The notes beneath the pieces are model-generated. The model ran no database searches, was not told where the DNA came from, and was given only the letters and a program-made list of their open reading frames with translations. DNA of 36,960 bases from an uncultured Fibrobacter sp. (GTDB lineage Bacteria; Fibrobacterota; Fibrobacteria; Fibrobacterales; Fibrobacteraceae): the NCBI GenBank assembly GCA_946405515.1, contig CAMJHM010000017.1:1-36960 (forward strand), in the 5' to 3' direction. Below are positions 16,498 to 23,935 of the stretch, piece after piece; position 1 is the first letter of the stretch, and every line of letters starts with the position of its first letter. Made by a program: the position numbers and the translations under genes.

Positions 16498-17319
16498 TTA
16501 GTTGTCTTCGAGGTTGGAAATCTTGTTGGCGTCGAACAAGTCTTTCCAGTGACGCTTGATTTCGGCTTCCACTTCCTTGATGGAAAGCTTGCGGCGCAGC
16601 GTGTTGCGGTAGGCGATGGAGATGCCACCGGTTTCTTCGGATACGACGATGACAATGGCGTCGCATTCTGCGGCAAGAGCCTTCGCTGCGCGGTGACGCA
16701 TACCGTAACCGGCATCGCCCTCGGCGTTGCCTGTGGGCATGGGGAGGATACATCCGGCTGCGACGATACATTCGCTGTTCAAGATGACGGCACCGTCGTG
16801 CAAGGCGGAATTGGGGAAGAATAGCGAGCGCAACAGTCTGGAGCTGATTTTGGCGTTGAGGATTTCACCGGTCTCTTCGTAGTTGCGGAGGCCGACTCTC
16901 TTTTCGAGGACGATCAGGGCGCCGAACTTGTTCTTGGCCAAGTCCTGGACCGCGCTGCAGATGGCTTCTGTCACGCCGTCAAGGCCGCTGCTGTGGAAAA
17001 AGATGCTGCGGAGGTTCGCTTGGCTCACGGACTGGCCGATTCGCGTGAGGGCGCTTCGGATTTCGGGCTGGAACAGGATGACGACCGCGACGATACCCAT
17101 GGTCGCAAGGTTACTCAGCAACCATACCAAGGTGTTGAGCTCCCACCACTGAGCCAAAAGCCAGGCGAGGATGAGCAGGAGGCCGCCGAAAATCATCTGT
17201 ACGGCGCGTGTCCCGCGGAACAGGAGGAATACGTAATACAAAATGATGGTAATGAGGAGGATATCCAGGATATCCGCCATGCGAACGTCGATGATGTCGA
17301 ACAGCTTAAATAGAACCAT
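16498..17319 (-). CDS. cdaA: Diadenylate cyclase CdaA
   Basis: Makes cyclic di-AMP, which usually controls potassium and osmolyte balance and cell-wall homeostasis. 273 residues from ATG 17319. Three N-terminal membrane helices (about 16-35, 40-57, 65-84) are followed by the DAC domain, with the catalytic DGA at 175-177 (LHDGAVIL) and RHR at 208-210 (GMRHRAAK). The chosen start overlaps the end of folP by 14 bases; the longer frame to 17379 reads through folP. The folP-cdaA order is seen in other bacteria. No CdaR-type regulator follows. Confidence 0.95.
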   Translation of the reverse strand: MVLFKLFDIIDVRMADILDILLITIILYYVFLLFRGTRAVQMIFGGLLLILAWLLAQWWELNTLVWLLSNLATMGIVAVVILFQPEIRSALTRIGQSVSQANLRSIFFHSSGLDGVTEAICSAVQDLAKNKFGALIVLEKRVGLRNYEETGEILNAKISSRLLRSLFFPNSALHDGAVILNSECIVAAGCILPMPTGNAEGDAGYGMRHRAAKALAAECDAIVIVVSEETGGISIAYRNTLRRKLSIKEVEAEIKRHWKDLFDANKISNLEDN

Positions 17320-18220
17320 CGCTTTGCAGCGCCTCCAGGTAGAGCATGGACTCCTTGGCCTCGAGCACGTCGTGCACACGTATGATGCTCGCTCCGCCCA
17401 GGGCGGCGACGATTCCCGCCGTGACGGTCGGGATCAGACGGTCGCTCTTTTCGAGGCCACTCATTTTACCAATATAAGATTTTCGAGATGTGCCGACCAG
17501 TACGGGGTAGCCATCATCGAGAAAATTTTCTACGGATTTCATCAGGTCAATGTTGTCCTGAACCGTTTTTCCGAATCCGATGCCCGGATCAAGGCAGATT
17601 TTTTCTTTTTTCACGCCCAGCGCCATCAGCTTTTCGGCTTGGACGAGCAGTTCTTCGCGGACTTCCTGCACCACATTGTTGTAGGGCTTGAAGTCCTGCT
17701 GCATTTTGCCGAAACTCCCGCGCATGTGGTTCAGCACGATGGAGGCTCCCGTGTCGGCGACGGCGGCGGGCATGTCGGGGTCCATGGTGCAGGCGCTGAT
17801 GTCGTTGATGATATGCGCGCCGAGCCTCATACATTCGCGGGCGACCTTGGCTTTCACCGTGTCGACGGAAATGTAGAACTTGCGGTTTCCCGGATTGTCC
17901 AGGTCTTCGGAAATGTTCGAAAGCTGTGCGAGCGCCTCGACGACGGGGCAGACGCGGTCCAGTTCTTCCTGTTCGCTGACATGCTCGCTTCCCGGGCGGC
18001 TGCTCTCGCCGCCGATATCGAGGATGTCGGCCCCGTGCTGTAACAATCCCACGGCGTGTTCGTATGCCTGTTCCGGCGTGTTGTGCTTGCCTCCGTCAAA
18101 AAAGCTGTCGGGCGTGACGTTGACAATCCCCATGATGAGCGGGGACGGACGGCAGGGGAGCACTTCGTTTCCGATCTGCCAGGCGATGGCGCGTGATTTG
18201 TCAAGGACAGGAAAAAGCAT
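17306..18220 (-). CDS. folP: Dihydropteroate synthase
   Basis: Joins 4-aminobenzoate to hydroxymethyl-dihydropterin diphosphate in folate synthesis; the target of sulfonamides. 304 residues. Seen: LIMGIVNVTPDSFFDGG (signature 1), GADILDIGGESSRPGS (signature 2), ISVDTVKAKVA, INDIS, LNHMRG, ICLDPGIGFGKTVQDN and VGTSRKSYIGK (diphosphate-binding Ser-Arg-Lys). It starts 17 bases after the ftsH stop and overlaps cdaA. With thyA and folA, the window carries three folate-cycle genes in two separate places. Confidence 0.96.
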   Translation of the reverse strand: MLFPVLDKSRAIAWQIGNEVLPCRPSPLIMGIVNVTPDSFFDGGKHNTPEQAYEHAVGLLQHGADILDIGGESSRPGSEHVSEQEELDRVCPVVEALAQLSNISEDLDNPGNRKFYISVDTVKAKVARECMRLGAHIINDISACTMDPDMPAAVADTGASIVLNHMRGSFGKMQQDFKPYNNVVQEVREELLVQAEKLMALGVKKEKICLDPGIGFGKTVQDNIDLMKSVENFLDDGYPVLVGTSRKSYIGKMSGLEKSDRLIPTVTAGIVAALGGASIIRVHDVLEAKESMLYLEALQSDGSI

Positions 18221-18236
18221 GGGAACGAAAAACTTA

Positions 18237-20357
18237 TTAGTGCTCGGTATTGTTGATGGAATTGGTGGCCGTCTCGTTTCCGGTCGCGGGCTTAGGCTGC
18301 ACTTCGCTCACGGGCGCGTCGGCTATGGGAGCCACGGGCGGCTGCTTTCCCGGGTCGGGCGGGGGAGTTTCCTCGCGCTTCTTTTTCTCGGCGAGTTCCT
18401 CCATGGCCTGGTACTGGCGGCTCTTCTTGGTGCCGGTGAGCTTTTCGCCCGCCATGACCTTGTCGATTTCTTCGCGGTCGAGCACTTCGAATTCAAACAA
18501 CGCCTCGGCGAGGTCGATGAGCTTGTCCTTGTTCTCTTCGAGGAGCTTGCGTGCGGCCTGGTCCATGCGCTTGATGAGGCTGTTGATGGCGTCGTCGATC
18601 ATCTCGGCCATCTTTTCGGACATTTCCTTGGGCTTGCTGATCTCGCGGCCGAGGAAGATTTCTCCGTCGTTACGGCTGTAGCATACCGGGCCGATGTTGT
18701 CGTCGAATCCCCATTCCGTGACCATCTTGCGGGCGAGTTCGGTGGCGCGCTGGATGTCGTTGCTGGCCCCCGTGCTCTGGTGGTTGAAGAAGATGAGTTC
18801 AGCGAGACGGCCCGACATCATGATCATGATGCGTTCTTCGGCGTATTCGCGGCTGTAGCTCACCTGGTCGCGTTCGGGCAGGCTCATGGTCACGCCGAGG
18901 GCGCGGCCGCGTGGGATAATCGTAATCTTGTGGAGCGGGTCGGAATGCTTGCACAAAAGCGTCATGAGGGCGTGGCCCGCTTCGTGGTAGGCCGTGTGGC
19001 GCTTTTCTTCGTCGGTCATCAGGAGGGTGCGGCGTTCGGCGCCCATGCTGAGTTTGTCGCGTGCTTCCTCGAAGTCGAGCATCGTCACCTTCTTGTTGTT
19101 GAAGCGTGCGGCGAGGAGGGCTGCTTCGTTCACCAGGTTTTCGAGGTCGGCGCCGGCAAGTCCCGGCGTGCCCTTCGCGATGGCCGAAACGTCTACGTCC
19201 TTGTCCAGCGGAACCTTTCTCTTTTTCAGGTGAACTTTCAAAATCTCTTCGCGGCCCTTCAGGTCGGGCAGTCCGACCACGATTTGCCTGTCGAAACGTC
19301 CCGGACGCAGCAAAGCCTTGTCGAGCACGTCGGGGCGGTTGGTGGCAGCAATCAGGATGACGCCTTCGTTTGCAGCGAAGCCGTCCATTTCCACGAGCAA
19401 CTGGTTGAGCGTCTGTTCGCGTTCGTCGTGCCCGCCACCGAGGCCTGCGCCACGCTGGCGACCCACGGCGTCAATTTCGTCGATGAACAAAATGCAGGGC
19501 GCGTTCCTCTTGCCCGTTTCGAACAAGTCGCGTACGCGGCTTGCGCCCACGCCTACGAACATTTCCACAAAGTCCGAACCCGACATGCTGAAGAACGGCA
19601 CGCCGGCTTCGCCTGCGACTGCACGGGCAAGCAACGTCTTACCGGTGCCCGGAGGCCCGACAAGCAATGCACCCTTCGGGATGCGTCCGCCGAGTTCGTC
19701 GTACTTTTTCGGGTCCTTCAAAAATTCCACGAGTTCCTGCAAATCTTGCTTGGCCTCGTCGCAGCCAGCGACGTCGCTGAACATGGTCTTTTTCTTGTTG
19801 TTGTTCAACTGCTTCACCTGGCTCTTGCCGAAACTGAACGGGTTCTTGCCACCGCCGCCCATCTGCCTGCTCGTCATAATCCAGAAGAAGGCGATGAGGA
19901 GGAGAACGGGGAGGAATGCGACCAGCGTGTCAATCCATGTTGTCGATTCGTGGATGACCTTGACCTTGACGCCCTTGTAGGTTTCCCATGCCGATGCCAT
20001 CTCGTTTGTGACATCGAGCATGTGGGTTTTGAAATGTTTCTTGTTCGGGACTTCGCTACCAGCCTTGGTAAAGCGGGCGATGGCGCTCTGTTGCTGCTTG
20101 GCCTCGGCCATTTCCTTGTCGCTCATCATGCGAGTGCCCTCGACAATCACGCCGTCGGGAGTCCTTTGCAGCGAAAGTTCGGTAATGACCTTGGTGGAGT
20201 CGCCCATCATGGCGAGGAATTCCGTGCGCGTCATTTCTTCGTTGTTGTCGTTCGTCGCGAGCGGGAACATGACGAAGAGGAGCAAAATCATAATAATCAG
20301 GACGATGAAGTTCCTGTTCTTGAAGGGGGAGGTGGGCTTTCCCTGCATCTGGCTCAT
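18237..20357 (-). CDS. ftsH: ATP-dependent zinc metalloprotease FtsH
   Basis: Membrane AAA+ protease for quality control of membrane and regulatory proteins. 706 residues from ATG 20357, preceded by AAGGA; the longer frame to 20480 only reads back into tilS. Membrane helices at about 17-33 and 142-161 flank a periplasmic domain. Walker A GPPGTGKT 234-241, Walker B ILFIDE 289-294, second region of homology near [20 protein letters not shown], zinc motif HEAGH 458-462. The C-terminal tail (about 650-706) is proline-rich and low in complexity. Its ATG overlaps the tilS stop (ATGA), so translation is coupled. Confidence 0.97.
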   Translation of the reverse strand: MSQMQGKPTSPFKNRNFIVLIIMILLLFVMFPLATNDNNEEMTRTEFLAMMGDSTKVITELSLQRTPDGVIVEGTRMMSDKEMAEAKQQQSAIARFTKAGSEVPNKKHFKTHMLDVTNEMASAWETYKGVKVKVIHESTTWIDTLVAFLPVLLLIAFFWIMTSRQMGGGGKNPFSFGKSQVKQLNNNKKKTMFSDVAGCDEAKQDLQELVEFLKDPKKYDELGGRIPKGALLVGPPGTGKTLLARAVAGEAGVPFFSMSGSDFVEMFVGVGASRVRDLFETGKRNAPCILFIDEIDAVGRQRGAGLGGGHDEREQTLNQLLVEMDGFAANEGVILIAATNRPDVLDKALLRPGRFDRQIVVGLPDLKGREEILKVHLKKRKVPLDKDVDVSAIAKGTPGLAGADLENLVNEAALLAARFNNKKVTMLDFEEARDKLSMGAERRTLLMTDEEKRHTAYHEAGHALMTLLCKHSDPLHKITIIPRGRALGVTMSLPERDQVSYSREYAEERIMIMMSGRLAELIFFNHQSTGASNDIQRATELARKMVTEWGFDDNIGPVCYSRNDGEIFLGREISKPKEMSEKMAEMIDDAINSLIKRMDQAARKLLEENKDKLIDLAEALFEFEVLDREEIDKVMAGEKLTGTKKSRQYQAMEELAEKKKREETPPPDPGKQPPVAPIADAPVSEVQPKPATGNETATNSINNTEH

Positions 20358-21748
20358 TTCAATCCTTTTCTTTTCGAATTCTCTGTTCGGATTCCGGATA
20401 CGAATAAAACTCTTGTTCCCTGCGCAAACACCTGGAGCGAGTCGCGTTCCCAGCGGGGAATGCCTTTCTCTTGCAACCATTCGGCAAGTTTGCGGGGGGA
20501 GATTTTCATATCCATCGGGCTAAGGATGTCGCCTTGTTGCGGGTGACGCCATTGCCCGGAGATTCCGGAAAATCTTTGTTTTTCGTTGGAAAAATACAAA
20601 TTTGACGGCGCTAAGATTGTGTTTGAATCGTAAATCCAGACGATATGGCGGCATTTCTCGATAAAGCGCGTGCGGAACGAGAGCGTGCGCATCGTCTGGG
20701 AATTGCCCGTGTAGATGGGATTGGGCTTGGCAAACGTGTCGACGGGGAAGCGGAATCCCCGGGAGTCCAGCCACAGCCTCAGAAGTTCCGGGTAATGCGG
20801 GATGGAGGCGAGTGCACCGGCATCGAGTGCGAGGACCTTGCCGTATTTGGCACACGACGGTTCGAATGGCCAGGCGCCGGGCGGGACGATGGCGGGGGCA
20901 TATAGCTTGTTAGCATTGTCCAGGACTTTCTTGTAGGCTCGGTCGGCAAGGCTTGCGATGCTGCAAAGTTGTGCTGTCGCGCCGGGGCAGGCATTCTCCA
21001 GTTGGGGAAGAAGTTCGTGCCGCACCTTGTTGCGTGCAAAATTCACATCGGCATTGCTTTCGTCTTCGCACCAGGTGAGGTTGTGCTCGCGGGCGTAGGT
21101 GAGGAGGTCTTCGCGGGTGACGTTCAGGAGGGGACGAAGGAGGCTCGAGGCACGAGGTATGAGGGCGCAGCCTTCGGCTGCTTCGAGGTATGAGGTGTGA
21201 GGCTCATCGCTCATCGCTCGTAGCGATTGGATTCCCCGCAATCCCGCAAGGGTTGTGCCGCGGCGGAGGCGCATTAACATCGTCTCTGCCTGGTCTCCAG
21301 CATGGTGAGCCGTGACGATAATTAGACGAGAGAACGGCGCTGACGCGCCTACAGACGAAAGACGAAAGATAGTGTTGTCATCCTGAGCGGAGTGTAACGG
21401 AGTCGAAGGATCCAGGGCTATATCAACTAATGCTTTATACCTTGCGTCTCGTGCATTTTCTTCGAGCGAGCCGTCCATTGCCTTGAGCGCTTCGCCATCC
21501 AACTTTTTCAAGAAAAACGGAACGTTATACTTGCGCGCGAACGTCTCAACAAAAGCGGCGTCCCTGTCGGCGGTCCCTTCGCGCAGCCCGTGATGCACAT
21601 GCGCAATGCCCAGCCATTCAATACCCAAAGCCTCTTTGTTCTTAATAAAATAATGCGCCAAGCAAATAGAATCCAACCCGCCCGAAACTGCAAGCAGCAG
21701 GCGCTTGAAACCATAATGGCGAATATTTTCAATTAAGTTGAAAGACAA
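20354..21748 (-). CDS. tilS: tRNA(Ile)-lysidine synthase with two in-frame repeat insertions
   Basis: Converts C34 of the CAU-anticodon tRNA-Ile to lysidine, an essential step. 464 residues. Seen: PP-loop SGGLDS 22-27, HVHHGLREGTADRDAAFVE, SLEENARDARYKAL, VTAHHAGDQAETMLMRLRRG, LRPLLNVTREDL, DESNADVNFARNKVRHELLP. Two segments do not belong to the family: about 112-142 (DPSTPLHSAQDDNTIFRLSS and following) and about 174-202 (SLRAMSDEPHTSYLEAAEGC and following). The DNA of both is repeat sequence found elsewhere in the window. Both keep the frame and lie next to, not within, catalytic motifs. The stop overlaps ftsH. It heads the operon through cdaA. Confidence 0.93.
   Translation of the reverse strand: MSFNLIENIRHYGFKRLLLAVSGGLDSICLAHYFIKNKEALGIEWLGIAHVHHGLREGTADRDAAFVETFARKYNVPFFLKKLDGEALKAMDGSLEENARDARYKALVDIALDPSTPLHSAQDDNTIFRLSSVGASAPFSRLIIVTAHHAGDQAETMLMRLRRGTTLAGLRGIQSLRAMSDEPHTSYLEAAEGCALIPRASSLLRPLLNVTREDLLTYAREHNLTWCEDESNADVNFARNKVRHELLPQLENACPGATAQLCSIASLADRAYKKVLDNANKLYAPAIVPPGAWPFEPSCAKYGKVLALDAGALASIPHYPELLRLWLDSRGFRFPVDTFAKPNPIYTGNSQTMRTLSFRTRFIEKCRHIVWIYDSNTILAPSNLYFSNEKQRFSGISGQWRHPQQGDILSPMDMKISPRKLAEWLQEKGIPRWERDSLQVFAQGTRVLFVSGIRTENSKRKGLK
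21140..21225. repeat. Heptad/hairpin repeat inside tilS (insertion II)
   Basis: GAGGCTC, GAGGCAC, GAGGTAT and GAGGGCG are followed by the hairpin GCAGCC-TTC-GGCTGC (21167-21181). Then come GAGGTAT, GAGGTGT, GAGGCTC, ATCGCTC twice and GTAGCG. The unit type and the heptad-hairpin-heptad layout match the intergenic arrays at 7126 and 15037. It encodes the extra residues between GIQ and SLLRPLLN of TilS. Confidence 0.87.
21324..21413. repeat. Repeat copy B joined to a TGTCATCCTGAGC repeat inside tilS (insertion I)
   Basis: 21324-21369 has the same outer parts as copy A at 6163 (GACGAGAGAACG and CTACAGACGAAAGACGAAAG) around a different hairpin, GGCGC-TGAC-GCGCC. 21376-21413 reads TGTCATCCTGAGCGGAGTGT then AACGGAGTCGAAGGATCC, a repeat type I recall from many bacterial genomes. 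Together they encode about 30 extra TilS residues without breaking the frame. Confidence 0.87.
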
Positions 21749-21786
21749 GCGGATAAAACCTCGACATCAAATCTAAAAAATTTAGA

Positions 21787-22680
21787 CTAACGCTTTGTTG
21801 AATCTTGCTTTGCTGAGTCGTTGAACGGAATTAAGGTTAATCCTAGATTGACAATTTCTAGCGCATTGGGAACTTCTTCTGATGCATTCCCGAGTTCCAA
21901 TGAACGAATTGTTTTCTTTTTGAAGTCTAAAATATCGATACCGAATATATAGCCGTCAAAGGTAAAGGAGAATGTGTATTCCTTGCGATATCTTTCTGCC
22001 AATTTTTTGAGTTGAATCAATGCCTCTTTTTTCTCGTGAGGCAAGGGCTCCCACTGGCAGGAGTTTTGTGGCGTAGCTTGTACGGATTGAGTGTCGCTGC
22101 TAGCCGAATTTTTTACAGGAGCTGTTATTACAACGGCACCCATTCTGTATTGCTTGCAATAGACGATTGAATCTCCGCTAGAATCGGTCAAATGCTTTCC
22201 GCGCATGGTGACGGCGTAATGGTCGTTGCCCCATGCGTCGGCATAATTTAGTTTCACCTCGTAGTCAAAATCTGCGTTGCTGAGACTGTCCGGCAAGGCT
22301 TTGTCTTTGATGTAGCCGAAAGGTTCCCTCAACTCGTAATACTCAAAAGTAGTGAGCAAAATAAGGGAACAGGGGAGGATTAGAATTGCTGCGAGACAAA
22401 GGATAGCTTTCTTGCTGCTAAAATGATAGCCGACCGCGATTGACGCACCGTACAGAATTGCGAGTACACTGAAAATTATGAAAATGTAGATAAATGCAAA
22501 GGAACCGAAAATAAGCAAACTGCATAATACGATTGACGGAATAGTTGCTAAAATGATTTTCAGTTTCTTTTTATTATTTCTGAATTTTGCCGTAAAAATT
22601 AATGCCAAAAGACTCGGCAAAAAAATGCAGAGTCCGTATATATGCGGGGCTGAAATGACTAATTTAAAGTTTTCGAACAT
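21787..22680 (-). CDS. Hypothetical membrane protein
   Basis: 297 residues, family not recognised. Three to four hydrophobic helices occupy about 12-32, 42-58, 60-84 and 92-112. A soluble, probably extracytoplasmic part (about 115-297) contains DFDYEVKLNYADAWGNDHYAVTMRGKH and ends in a polar SAKQDSTKR tail. Base composition is more AT-rich than in neighbouring genes, which may point to acquisition or relaxed selection. The start has AGGA just upstream. It is divergent from the small gene at 22740 and separated by only 59 bases, so the two promoters must overlap. Confidence 0.6.
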   Translation of the reverse strand: MFENFKLVISAPHIYGLCIFLPSLLALIFTAKFRNNKKKLKIILATIPSIVLCSLLIFGSFAFIYIFIIFSVLAILYGASIAVGYHFSSKKAILCLAAILILPCSLILLTTFEYYELREPFGYIKDKALPDSLSNADFDYEVKLNYADAWGNDHYAVTMRGKHLTDSSGDSIVYCKQYRMGAVVITAPVKNSASSDTQSVQATPQNSCQWEPLPHEKKEALIQLKKLAERYRKEYTFSFTFDGYIFGIDILDFKKKTIRSLELGNASEEVPNALEIVNLGLTLIPFNDSAKQDSTKR

Positions 22681-22690
22681 TCCTATAACC

Positions 22691-22719
22691 TTTCCAATTT
22701 AAATCTAATAATTTATATT
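22691..22719 (+). promoter_or_regulatory. Predicted promoter of the small basic protein gene
   Basis: TTTCCA (22691-22696), a 17-base spacer and TATATT (22714-22719). The transcript would start near 22726, immediately before the AAGGAGG ribosome site at 22728-22734. The leader is therefore very short. Confidence 0.5.
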
Positions 22720-22739
22720 TGCCCCTTAAGGAGGCCGTT

Positions 22740-22955
22740 ATGGCTAAAAACAAAGCGAAGGCGCTCGGCAAGGTTGCCGAAACCGCCAAGGAAAGCGCTA
22801 GGCTCAGAACGCTGCGCATCGACGGCTCCCAGAACGGAGCCACCCTGCGGACCAGAATCGTCCGCGACAAGACAAAGTATAACAGGACCCTTAAACACAA
22901 GAAATCCCTCGCCGAAGCGGGGGATTTCCCTTTATTGAATCTTTGTTTTAGTTAG
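22740..22955 (+). CDS. Small basic protein of unknown function
   Basis: 71 residues, rich in lysine, arginine and alanine (MAKNKAKALGKVAETAKESA...), with a central RTLRIDGSQNGATLRTRIV and a basic KTKYNRTLKHKKS stretch. I do not recognise the family; a nucleic-acid- or ribosome-associated role would suit the charge but is a guess. The start is set by an excellent AAGGAGG site and a good promoter. The sequence for the last residues contains a perfect 12-base hairpin (22901-22912 with 22917-22928, loop CGAA). The stop overlaps the stop of the convergent lipoprotein gene. Confidence 0.65.
   Translation: MAKNKAKALGKVAETAKESARLRTLRIDGSQNGATLRTRIVRDKTKYNRTLKHKKSLAEAGDFPLLNLCFS
22901..22934 (+). terminator. 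Hairpin within the 3' end of the small basic protein gene
   Basis: GAAATCCCTCGC and GCGGGGGATTTC pair around CGAA (one G-T pair). The hairpin is followed by CCTTTATTG, a weak T-tract. It may end transcription between the two convergent genes although it lies inside both the coding end and the facing mRNA. Read on the minus strand it has no T-run. Confidence 0.5.
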
Positions 22956-23923
22956 TTGAATGTGCGGTTGAATTGGCCGAGGAAGTTCAGGGTCTCTTCC
23001 GTAAACAGTTTTTTCACACATTCGTTATATTCTTCGTTGTTGTCTACGGAAAAGCCGCTTACAGGGCCATTTTCATAATAGTAGCGTTCTTCACTTTTAT
23101 CCCTAGCGCTAAGCAAGAAATCTTCGCTTTTCTCCTTACACATTTTTTCAGTAATGAAGCCTAGTGTTTGAATGTTGGTGCAGGTCTTTTCGTTGCTAGA
23201 CATGGTGCGGATGTAGTTCATTCCCGTAGAGTCAAAACGGGCGTCGCCCCCTTCGGTAAATTCCTGATTGTGGATACGGAATTTCATGTCGGGAAGTTGC
23301 TCGAGTTCGTTTGCCTTAATAAGCGAGTCTACCGTAAGGTCGCCCACATTATATCCAGTGTATCTATTGATAATGTTATCGAAGTTGGTCTTGTATGGAT
23401 GAGTGCCGGAGCTTATGTCAACTACGGTTTTGTTGTAGACGGAATCTTCGGTAAAGGTCAAAGTCTTGGCTATGCCGCTCAGGCTAGCGATATACTCTGT
23501 ACATTTTATTTCTGTTTGACCGAGATTTCGCTTACAACCCGTAACGTTCCATGTTCCCAAAATGCCGTTATGGTTGGTGCTTAACGTTAAAGTTTCTGAA
23601 TTGTAATAATCAGGGTTTTCTGCTATGTCTTTGCTTGTGGGACCAATCCACATCGAGTCACCGACGATTTTAATGGCTTTGGCTTCAATTGATTCCGGAT
23701 TTTCTTCCCATGCAAAAGTCTTTGTGTCAGCGTGGTAATTGCAGGAAAATGTACCTTGATAAATGATGCCCGAGGCTTGATCGTAGCGGTACGGCATGGC
23801 GTATACGTAACCATCGCCAAAATTATGACCTATGTCTTGTTGGTTGTTAGCAGACGTAGAATTGTCGTCGCCGCAGCCGCTCATCAGCAGGGCGGAGAAA
23901 AGAATGTAGGATGTTTTTTTCAT
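22952..23923 (-). CDS. Hypothetical lipoprotein
   Basis: 323 residues. The signal peptide ends in the lipobox LLMSGC, with the lipidated cysteine at 17 followed by GDD and a short polar linker. The rest has several pairs of cysteines (SCNYH, GCKRNLGQTEIKC, TCTNIQTLGFITEKMC) and many short beta-like stretches, but no family I recognise. It is probably anchored in the outer membrane. It lies 12 bases upstream of the phosphatase end on the same strand, so the two may be co-transcribed. The final codons overlap those of the convergent gene at 22740. Confidence 0.7.
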   Translation of the reverse strand: MKKTSYILFSALLMSGCGDDNSTSANNQQDIGHNFGDGYVYAMPYRYDQASGIIYQGTFSCNYHADTKTFAWEENPESIEAKAIKIVGDSMWIGPTSKDIAENPDYYNSETLTLSTNHNGILGTWNVTGCKRNLGQTEIKCTEYIASLSGIAKTLTFTEDSVYNKTVVDISSGTHPYKTNFDNIINRYTGYNVGDLTVDSLIKANELEQLPDMKFRIHNQEFTEGGDARFDSTGMNYIRTMSSNEKTCTNIQTLGFITEKMCKEKSEDFLLSARDKSEERYYYENGPVSGFSVDNNEEYNECVKKLFTEETLNFLGQFNRTFN

Positions 23924-23935
23924 AATGGAATTTTT

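Noticed and set aside
17880..20546. 888-residue plus-strand open frame opposite ftsH, folP and tilS
   Set aside because: It spans three well-supported genes on the other strand and has histidine/alanine-rich, domain-free sequence typical of an antisense shadow.
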